Assembly: GCF_020524045.1 (NCBI RefSeq) | Contig: NZ_JAIVKL010000001.1 | Span: forward strand, 496,001-560,000 | Length of the DNA: 64,000 nucleotides | Direction of reading: 5' to 3' | DNA from: Metabacillus litoralis | GTDB lineage: Bacteria > Bacillota > Bacilli > Bacillales > Bacillaceae | Shown here: positions 57,313-64,000 of the stretch, one piece after another | How the letters are laid out: each line of letters starts with the position of its first letter | Position numbering within the stretch: position 1 is the stretch's first letter | Program-made: the position numbers and the translations under genes | The notes under the pieces: model-generated | The model's input: the letters and a program-made list of their open reading frames with translations, nothing else | The model's database searches: none | Told to the model about the DNA's origin: nothing

Positions 57313-57352
57313 GAAAAGAGGCTAACCGAATACAATCGGTTAGCCTCTTTTC
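57313..57352. terminator. Bidirectional terminator rnjA / ktrC
   Basis: 16-bp perfect stem GAAAAGAGGCTAACCG and complement with an 8-nt loop between convergent genes. Confidence 0.93.
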
Positions 57353-57356
57353 TTAC

Positions 57357-58019
57357 TTAATCACCTAATAATCTTTTCTCGAAACGATTGATATCGGTAT
57401 CAGCTCCAATGACAATTAAGATATCATTTTTTTTAATAATCTCATTCGCTTGTGGAGATACGATAATATCTTTATCTCGTTTCATAGCTACAATATTTAT
57501 TCCATATTGAGCCCTAATGTCTAGATCAATTATTGAATTGCCATTAAGACGCTCGTTAGCGACAATTTCAACAATACTATGCTCATCAGATAGTTCTAAA
57601 TAATCAAGAACATTATTTGAGATAATATTATGAGCAATTCTTCTACCCATATCCCGTTCAGGATGAACAATTCGATCTGCCCCTATTTTCGAAAGTACTT
57701 TTTCATGATAATCATTTTGCGCTTTAACTGTAATATGTTTAACGCCTAATTCTTTAAGCATTAATGTAGTTAGAATACTCGCTTGAATATTATCACCAAT
57801 TGCAACGATCACATGATCAAAATTTCGAATACCTAAGCTTTTTAACACTGTTTCATCTGTTGTGTCACCTACAACAGCATGTGAAGCTACATTGGCAAAC
57901 TCATTGACTTTGTCTTCATCTGTATCAATAGCCATTACTTCCATTCCCTCTTCACTAAGAGCTCTACAAATACTCCCACCAAAGCGTCCAAGTCCAATTA
58001 CAGCATATTCTTTTTTCAT
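57357..58019 (-). CDS. ktrC: KtrC, potassium channel regulatory subunit
   Basis: 220 aa from ATG 58019 after GGAGGAATAG. RCK_N Rossmann domain: VIGLGRFGGSICRAL, acidic AIDTDEDKV (nucleotide ribose), VVGDTTDE; RCK_C domain from about residue 135. Binds ATP/ADP and c-di-AMP and gates the KtrD membrane channel, which is not in this window. Position after rnjA matches B. subtilis ykqB. Confidence 0.95.
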   Translation of the reverse strand: MKKEYAVIGLGRFGGSICRALSEEGMEVMAIDTDEDKVNEFANVASHAVVGDTTDETVLKSLGIRNFDHVIVAIGDNIQASILTTLMLKELGVKHITVKAQNDYHEKVLSKIGADRIVHPERDMGRRIAHNIISNNVLDYLELSDEHSIVEIVANERLNGNSIIDLDIRAQYGINIVAMKRDKDIIVSPQANEIIKKNDILIVIGADTDINRFEKRLLGD

Positions 58020-58398
58020 ATCTATTCCTCCACTTACTAGCATACATGTATCAATAAAAAAATTGACCTTTTCAAGTCCACTAGTGACCTTCTTTATAAC
58101 TTATTGTTTTGCCTGAATTGATGGAAATTTGTGAATACCACTTTATATAAAAATTATTCGATATAAAAATCCTACCATATCCTTTGGTTTTTTTACAGCA
58201 TTACAATAAATAAGCTATTTATTTCATTTGACATAATCTGCATCAAAAAAATAAACACTTTATTAAAAATAGAGAAAGTGTTAAAAGCAGTAGTCTTGCA
58301 ATGAAAATAGTAGCTAGATAAAGATCTAGAATGGACGGAAAATGAGATACACAATAAAGCCATAATGTTTATTCAAATGGATATAACTCTTTATACAG
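58020..58398. other. ktrC upstream region
   Basis: AT-rich, no gene; presumably the ktrC promoter. A c-di-AMP (ydaO-type) riboswitch was looked for and not seen. Confidence 0.35.
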
Positions 58399-58563
58399 AC
58401 ACATTCCTGAAGAATTGTTGCTAACTAACCTAATTTCATGTTAGTAACAATGTTTTTATCATATATAAAGACTATTCTAAGAAGAAAAGATGCAACTTGA
58501 AGACTTAATAAAGTGCTGTATTTCTTCATATGACTAAAAGCAACAAAGTTAACGAAAACGGCC
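58399..58563 (-). mobile_element. Repeat A MITE-like element (A11), diverged
   Basis: 165 bp in reverse orientation. Left end decayed (ACACATTCCTGAAGAATTG), right end AACGAAAACGGCC. Flanks TTATACAG (58391-58398) and TTATACAA (58564-58571) match at 7 of 8, which fixes the borders. Confidence 0.75.
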
Positions 58564-58663
58564 TTATACAAAAATAACAAATGCTGTATTACACACAAAG
58601 GATTAAAATTATCTTAAAAGTTTATGTTAAAATATCAGAATAGATTCATTGGAGGACTTATTT

Positions 58664-59710
58664 ATGAAAAATAATACTTTTAATATAGTAACCCCATACT
58701 TCATTGGTATAGTAGGTGGCTTATTTTTTCACTTATGTCAGGCACCACTCGCCTGGATACTCGGCCCAATGTGCTTTCTAATTGTTTTTAAATCTTTTTC
58801 TTCAAACAAAAAGCATAGGCATTATTACCAACCAAGCTATTTAAAAAATGGTTCATTCATTATTTTAGGTATTTCTTTCGGTCTTTCATTTACTAAAGAA
58901 ACTTTTTTAACTGTCGGTCCTTATGCCATTCCATTTTTATTTACAACCATCTTGTTAATTACAATTAGTATTATTAATGGAATCTTCATTAGCAAGCTTG
59001 TAAACATCGATAGGAATACGAGTATTTTTGCATCAGTTCCTGGAGGATTAACAGAAATGGTTGCTGCAAGTGAATCACTTAACGCAAATGCTTCTCTCGT
59101 CACAATCTTTCAAACAGTTAGGCTTTTAGCTGTGGTTTTTATCGTACCGTTCACAATAATTCAATTATTTGAACCTAGTCACTTTTCAGAAATGATTAAA
59201 ACAAGTAATCATTCTTCTAATCTTTTTTCATTTACTTGGTTCATTTTAGCAGGATTTGTTGGATGGCTATTAAAATCTAAATTGCCTGCTTCATATGTTA
59301 TTGGCCCACTATTATCAATTGCATTGTTAAATATTATTGGAATTTCTCTACCTGAATTTCACGAATTTTTTTTCATATTTGCACAGCTTTCTATAGGAGT
59401 AAGTTTTGGTTTAATGATCTCATTTGCTGATTTAAAAAAGGGAGGAATTTACTGCGGACTTTATTTAGTCACAACAATAATTTTAATAGTAGCTAGTTTA
59501 GGAGGAGGTTACCTTTTTGCTTTGTTTACTAAGCTAGACTTAGCAACTGCTATGTTGTCTTTCGCACCAGGCGGACTAGTAGAAATGGTCTTAACCGCCT
59601 CAACAATTGGTGCTAATCCTGCAGTCGTAAGTTCATTACAGTTCATACGTTTATTATTTATAATAGGAATTGTTCCATCAGTATTAAAGCATGTTTTACG
59701 TACCTCATGA
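58664..59710 (+). CDS. AbrB-type (AbrB duplication) membrane protein
   Basis: 348 aa from ATG 58664, eight bases after GGAGG. Ten or so membrane helices in two repeats; each repeat has the PGGLxEMV motif: SVPGGLTEMVAASESLNANA and FAPGGLVEMVLTASTIGANP. Family PF05145, often mislabelled as AbrB transcriptional regulator or ammonia monooxygenase. Likely a transporter; substrate unknown. Single gene. Confidence 0.88.
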   Translation: MKNNTFNIVTPYFIGIVGGLFFHLCQAPLAWILGPMCFLIVFKSFSSNKKHRHYYQPSYLKNGSFIILGISFGLSFTKETFLTVGPYAIPFLFTTILLITISIINGIFISKLVNIDRNTSIFASVPGGLTEMVAASESLNANASLVTIFQTVRLLAVVFIVPFTIIQLFEPSHFSEMIKTSNHSSNLFSFTWFILAGFVGWLLKSKLPASYVIGPLLSIALLNIIGISLPEFHEFFFIFAQLSIGVSFGLMISFADLKKGGIYCGLYLVTTIILIVASLGGGYLFALFTKLDLATAMLSFAPGGLVEMVLTASTIGANPAVVSSLQFIRLLFIIGIVPSVLKHVLRTS

Positions 59711-60082
59711 TAAACTGATAAATTGGAACCCACGTAAGTAAATCTACAAACCATTTAGACTCCTTCTAAAAGGTTAATGTTGATTTTTAACAGTTTGTTG
59801 ATTGGAGATGAATATATGAGACTCCTGCTTAGAGAAGAAAGAAAGCCTGTACGGCAACCAACAACAAAGTTTAACAACGCTAATAATTAAAATGGAAGGT
59901 CTGAGACTCCTGACGTGTCAATGAGAGACCAATGAACTCAGTAGTTCAAACCTTCCTAAAATAAAAACTTTTTATCGAAAATCTTGTTGGGATATATCGA
60001 TATTCTTACCCTCTAAAAACAAAATGAATGAAACCAAACGAAAATCACAAATTTAACAGCTTCTTATAGAAATATTCAAGAA
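59711..60082. other. Gap with decayed repeat B (minus orientation)
   Basis: Positions 59765-59883 read as a shortened repeat B in reverse (GGTTAATGTTGATTTTTAAC, ATGAGACTCCTGC, CAACAAAGTTTAACA). An inverted pair GGTCTGAGACTCC / GGTTTGAAC-type around 59898-59955 may be the recQ terminator. No gene. Confidence 0.45.
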
Positions 60083-62230
60083 CTAATTCTCTACCAATTG
60101 TTCCTGTTTCAGTTTACAAATCACTGCTTTTATTTGAAAATAATTGATCTCTTTAGGTAAAGCCTCTTTCAAAGGTTTTAAAAGCTCTGTATCTAATTCC
60201 TCTATTTTTTCCTTAATCAAAATTTCTTGCTTTTCTGTGAAAATTTTACTCCAATCGATCGAATGTCCTTCTTCAACAGATCGAATAATATGATTTTGAA
60301 CAGTTATTTCCGATAATCCTCTTTTGTTACTGATATCTTCAATTTCCTGTCCTTTATTATATAATTCAAATGTAATTACATGACTTGGCGTTTTATCATT
60401 ATTAACAGATGATACGGTTTTGATATCACTCATTGGAATTTCTTTTGAATAATCTCTTTCTATATTTAAGTACTCGCATATAGCACCAATAAAGTGATCT
60501 CCGTATCTCTCTAGCTTTGTCTGAGCAACACCTTTAACCGTTAAAAACTCTTGATCATTGGTAGGACATTTACTACTCATATCTTTTAAACTACTATCTG
60601 AGAAAATAATATATGGTGGAATCTTTAGCTCTCCTGCTAATTCTCTACGAATAAGCTTGAGTTTTTCTAGTAATTCATTATTCTCTTCAATAGCCTCAAT
60701 AACAATTTGTTGCTTTTTAAATACTTGCTGTTTCTCAATTAAAACTTGTACTGCTTTTTGAGTAAGCTCTAAAACAGGATATTGAGAATTTGTTAAAGAA
60801 AGGTAACCTTCTGCAACAAGAAAATCTATAAATTCAATAATCTGCTTTTCAGTTTTATTTTTCATTAACCCATAGGTTGAAAGGTTTTTAAAGTTAAATT
60901 GAGAGATTCTCTTATTATTAGATCCTTTTAACACTTGAGCAACAAGAGTTTTTCCGAATTTTTCATTCATCCTCTTTACACAAGATAACACCATTAGCGC
61001 TTCATTTGTTACATCTATTTTCGATCTTGTATCACGACAATTTATACATTTACCACATACTGGAACAGAGCCTTCTTCTCCAAAATATTCAACAATGTAC
61101 GTTTGGATGCATTTCTCAGTGTGGCATAAATCTACCATTTGCTGAAGTTTTTGATATTCATGGATCTTTTTATCTTCATTTAATGTTGATTGCTCTATAA
61201 GAAATTTTTGTAGTTGAATATCCTGTCCTGCAAATAAAATTGTACAATCACTTGCTTCTCCATCTCTCCCTGCTCTTCCAGCTTCTTGATAAAATGCTTC
61301 AATATTTTTCGGTAAGTTATGATGAATAACAAATCTAATGTTCGATTTATTAATGCCCATACCAAAAGCATTTGTGGCAACCATTATATCTAATTCATCA
61401 AATAAAAACTTTTCCTGTTGATTTGCCCTTTCTTCTTCATTTAATCCTGCATGGTACTTACCTGTTTTAAATCCACTTTTGTTTAAAAACTGGTAAAGTT
61501 CATCCACTTCTTTTCTTGTCGCTGCATAGATAATTCCAGCTTGATCTTTATTCGTTTTTATATACCTTTTTATAAAATCACGTTTATTTTCACCTTTAAC
61601 CACATTAAAAGTTAAATTATTCCGTGCGAAACCAGTCACAAACGTATGATCATCAGTTATGCCTAAAAGCATACAAATATCACTTGTCACTTCTTTTGTA
61701 GCGGTTGCTGTAAGTGCAATAACTCTTGGTTTAACCGGTAAATCATCGATCATCATTTTAATTGACCGATAACTTGGTCGAAAATCATGTCCCCACTGAG
61801 AAATACAATGAGCTTCATCTATCGCAATCATTGATATCGGTAAAGAGAATAGTAGGGACCGAAAAGTGGGCGTTTCTAATCGCTCAGGTGCTATATAAAT
61901 AATTTTATACAGACCTTCTTCCACATTAGCCATTCGTTCTCTTACTTCTTTATTTGTTAAACTACTATTAATATATGTGGATGAAATACCTACACTAGCT
62001 AATGCATCAACCTGATCTTTCATTAGAGAGATCAATGGTGAAATAACAACTGTAACTCCCTCTAATAATAATGCTGGGATTTGATAACATATCGATTTCC
62101 CTCCACCTGTTGGCATGATTGCTAACGTATCAGTTCCATTTAAAATACTATTAATTATTTCTTCTTGTCCTCTTCGAAATGAGGTATAGCCGAAATATTC
62201 TTGAAGCTTTTTTTCTGCTTGCTTTAACAT
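60083..62230 (-). CDS. recQ: ATP-dependent DNA helicase RecQ, long form
   Basis: 715 aa from ATG 62230 after AGGTGAT. Helicase motifs: FRRGQEEII, Walker [48 protein letters not shown]. The RecQ-Ct zinc site has Cys residues in CHTEKC and CGKCINC. Then a winged helix, an HRDC domain (about 530-600, [20 protein letters not shown]) and a C-terminal helix-turn-helix-like segment (about 635-710). Unwinds recombination and replication intermediates. Longer than B. subtilis RecQ (591 aa). Confidence 0.94.
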   Translation of the reverse strand: MLKQAEKKLQEYFGYTSFRRGQEEIINSILNGTDTLAIMPTGGGKSICYQIPALLLEGVTVVISPLISLMKDQVDALASVGISSTYINSSLTNKEVRERMANVEEGLYKIIYIAPERLETPTFRSLLFSLPISMIAIDEAHCISQWGHDFRPSYRSIKMMIDDLPVKPRVIALTATATKEVTSDICMLLGITDDHTFVTGFARNNLTFNVVKGENKRDFIKRYIKTNKDQAGIIYAATRKEVDELYQFLNKSGFKTGKYHAGLNEEERANQQEKFLFDELDIMVATNAFGMGINKSNIRFVIHHNLPKNIEAFYQEAGRAGRDGEASDCTILFAGQDIQLQKFLIEQSTLNEDKKIHEYQKLQQMVDLCHTEKCIQTYIVEYFGEEGSVPVCGKCINCRDTRSKIDVTNEALMVLSCVKRMNEKFGKTLVAQVLKGSNNKRISQFNFKNLSTYGLMKNKTEKQIIEFIDFLVAEGYLSLTNSQYPVLELTQKAVQVLIEKQQVFKKQQIVIEAIEENNELLEKLKLIRRELAGELKIPPYIIFSDSSLKDMSSKCPTNDQEFLTVKGVAQTKLERYGDHFIGAICEYLNIERDYSKEIPMSDIKTVSSVNNDKTPSHVITFELYNKGQEIEDISNKRGLSEITVQNHIIRSVEEGHSIDWSKIFTEKQEILIKEKIEELDTELLKPLKEALPKEINYFQIKAVICKLKQEQLVEN

Positions 62231-62505
62231 GATTATCACCTAAATTCCTTCAATAATATCTAAATAGTAGTATAACATGTATGACAGTATTGAATATTTA
62301 TAGAAATTAGATTTTATCAGGAGATTTTTCCATAATGAGGGATAACACATTAATAGAAAATAGGAAGGTAGGGAGAATTACGCTTAAAAAAACATACGGG
62401 GCTGCTCTTTTCATTATTCTTTCCTATGAAAAATACACTTATATTTTCATAGGAAGAGAATGACTGCAACTGAAATCAACAATAAAATTTAAAAAGCAAA
62501 CAACA
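62231..62505. other. Gap between the M6 protease and recQ
   Basis: The recQ promoter region plus, near 62470-62490, a short repeat B end remnant (CTGAAATCAACAATAAAATT). No gene. Confidence 0.4.
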
Positions 62506-62549
62506 ATAAAAAAACGAACACAGGTTAGGTTTAACCTTACCTTGTGTCC
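62506..62549 (-). terminator. Terminator of the M6 protease gene
   Basis: Minus-strand arms GGACACAAGGTAAGG / CCTAACCTGTGTTC with a short loop, then TTTTTTTATTG. Confidence 0.88.
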
Positions 62550-62561
62550 GCTTCATTGAAA

Positions 62562-64000
62562 TTACTTATGAATCCACACTGCACCTGCAGAATTGTCTTT
62601 TGCTTCACCGATTACTTCAAATTTCAGACCATGTGTTGGAACGTTTCGTCCAGCATCTGGAATCGAACTATTAATATATGTTTTAGAATCATCAAATTTC
62701 GTTGACCCTTTGTAGCTTAAGAAATCATACGCCCCACGAGCTGGAGAGTCAACATAGAATCCTGGTGTTTTATCTAATGAAAAAGCTGCATCAGCAATTT
62801 GATAACGAGTGCTTTGGTTCACAGTTTTTTGACCATTCAATGTCCCAAAGACTGCCTCAGGATGCGAATCTACAACACCTAAGAAACCTTCTCCTGGATG
62901 AACACCAACCCAGTTATCTGTATAGCTATTGTCCGCATACCATACAACTAATCCTGTGTTATAAACTGCTCCACGTGAAAAAGCAAGTGCTTTATCTGAA
63001 CCAGCATAGTTTCTCCACTCCAAGTAATAGTGGTTGTCCGCTTTTGAATAGCCATTTGATACGATAAAACCATCAAGTGTTACACTTGCATTACCTTCAG
63101 CATCATCAGAGAAAATGACTTCATTATCAGCTGTTACACTTAAATTATCAATAGCAAATCCTTCTGGTGCTAGTCCACCATCTGTTACATATTCAAACAT
63201 TAGTTTAACTTTCTTACCTGCAAACTGAGTTAAATCATATGATAAATCATTCCATTTTCCTAATGTAGATTCATAGCCACCTTGTGTATTCTCATCACCA
63301 ATTACATCTAATTCAACTGGCTCTTCCCCATCAACAACTGCATTTACGTATACATAATCATAATCAAATTCAACTTCATAATATGCCTTTGCGTTAAATG
63401 TAGCATTTGATACACCTGTTAAATCAAATTCTGGTGTTTCTAATGTTGTATGAAGATCATCACCTTTTGTACTGTAATAATATTTTTCGCCAAAAGCTGG
63501 TAAAATTCCTTCAACATTCTTTTGCGGTAAGTTAACTTTTATAATCCCTGGGTTTTTGGATTTTGTAACACTTTGATCAATCACTGAAGCCATCCCTTTT
63601 TTATCGATATCTTCGTAGTTAACTTCAAGAATGTTTGCCCAATTTCCACCCATCATTTTTTGGAAAAACTCTTTATTTTGTGGTGAAAAGCTTGTCGGTG
63701 CTGTTCCAGCGATATTTCCGTTCCAGCTTCCTCCACTCATAATTGACCATGATGCAACAGGCTCACCTTGTCCTGTATACTGAGTATCATATTCGTCAGG
63801 TAAACCTAAATCATGTCCAAATTCATGGGCAAATACTCCAACAGCTCCATCTTCAGGCTGAATTGTGTAATCAAAAGCAGCAACACTTCCACCCCAATAA
63901 TCAACAGCAGCATGAGTACCTGCAACAGGATACACTCCATCTAAAGTCCAACGGTGTGACCAAACAGCATCATTACCTAATGCGCCACCACCAGCTTCCT
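62562..64000 (-). CDS. inhA: Immune inhibitor A-like M6 metalloprotease, C-terminal part
   Basis: The frame is open to the right edge (479 codons visible), so the N-terminus is outside. The catalytic zinc motif [14 protein letters not shown] (His-Glu-x-x-His) lies about 55 residues in; upstream are [15 protein letters not shown] and [16 protein letters not shown], typical of InhA. A jelly-roll segment with VSVDD-like [11 protein letters not shown] follows (about 215-290) and the C-terminus has [17 protein letters not shown]. Secreted zinc protease that degrades host or environmental proteins; in B. cereus it cleaves antimicrobial peptides. Which paralogue cannot be told. Confidence 0.93.
   Translation of the reverse strand, partial: EAGGGALGNDAVWSHRWTLDGVYPVAGTHAAVDYWGGSVAAFDYTIQPEDGAVGVFAHEFGHDLGLPDEYDTQYTGQGEPVASWSIMSGGSWNGNIAGTAPTSFSPQNKEFFQKMMGGNWANILEVNYEDIDKKGMASVIDQSVTKSKNPGIIKVNLPQKNVEGILPAFGEKYYYSTKGDDLHTTLETPEFDLTGVSNATFNAKAYYEVEFDYDYVYVNAVVDGEEPVELDVIGDENTQGGYESTLGKWNDLSYDLTQFAGKKVKLMFEYVTDGGLAPEGFAIDNLSVTADNEVIFSDDAEGNASVTLDGFIVSNGYSKADNHYYLEWRNYAGSDKALAFSRGAVYNTGLVVWYADNSYTDNWVGVHPGEGFLGVVDSHPEAVFGTLNGQKTVNQSTRYQIADAAFSLDKTPGFYVDSPARGAYDFLSYKGSTKFDDSKTYINSSIPDAGRNVPTHGLKFEVIGEAKDNSAGAVWIHK

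Noticed and set aside
58020-58340. c-di-AMP riboswitch before ktrC
   Set aside because: KtrC is a c-di-AMP receptor, but the region lacks a recognisable long structured leader and terminator.

Overview
The window reads as chromosomal core DNA of a low-GC, endospore-forming Bacillaceae species. I infer this from gene order, which follows the Bacillus subtilis pdh–speA–ykt–yla–ftsW–cta–ylb segment almost gene for gene, from many products that align end to end with B. subtilis proteins, and from sporulation genes (csfG, ylbD, ylaJ, ytvI, a YjcZ-type peptide). Extra genes and many short mobile repeats show it is not B. subtilis itself.

Layout from left to right. 1–7500: start of rsmD (ylbH), the sporulation sRNA csfG, a DUF7147-type gene, then ylbG, ylbF, a lipoprotein, ylbE and ylbD, a hotdog thioesterase with a 50-aa zinc-ribbon protein, ylbC and a yugN homologue. 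7600–18830: ytvI, a GNAT, ctaM-like DUF420, ctaG, and the caa3 oxidase operon ctaB-C-D-E-F with divergent ctaA. 18827–20721: a complete group IIC intron sitting between ctaA and its terminator on the opposite strand. 20980–30800: ftsW, ylaN, ylaL, ylaK, ylaJ, a PPOX protein, ylaI, ylaH, typA, ylaF; pycA and glsA, which lie here in B. subtilis, are absent. 30900–37500: GNAT, suhB, ykzI, yktB, yktA, a nitronate monooxygenase-like gene, speA. 37900–44520: an SR1-like dual-function sRNA with its SR1P peptide, two related repeat proteins, a polysaccharide deacetylase, a BCCT transporter, and slp. 44570–49750: pdhD, pdhC, pdhB, pdhA. 50600–59710: ykyA, a YjcZ-type peptide, defB, ykrA, an EamA transporter, rpoY–rnjA, ktrC, an AbrB-type membrane protein. 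60080–64000: recQ and the C-terminal part of an immune inhibitor A-like M6 metalloprotease.

The most distinctive structure lies outside the coding genes. Three families of short, non-coding, inverted-repeat elements fill many gene ends. Family A (mostly about 130–165 bp) and family B (about 182 bp, GC-rich) both begin with GGC-type ends that resemble each other, and both are flanked by 8-bp AT-rich target duplications. They are therefore MITE-like elements probably moved by the same kind of transposase, which is not encoded here. One A copy has inserted into a family C palindrome, and the uninterrupted C copy 1.8 kb away shows the empty site. Two further places look like A/B hybrids, one of them inside the pdh operon.

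Functionally the window joins central carbon entry (pyruvate dehydrogenase), its sRNA-linked glycolytic regulation (SR1/SR1P), aerobic respiration (heme A synthesis and caa3 oxidase), RNA turnover (RNase J1, YlbF), cell division/envelope (FtsW) and sporulation genes. I found no CRISPR array, tRNA, rRNA, prophage or defence island.
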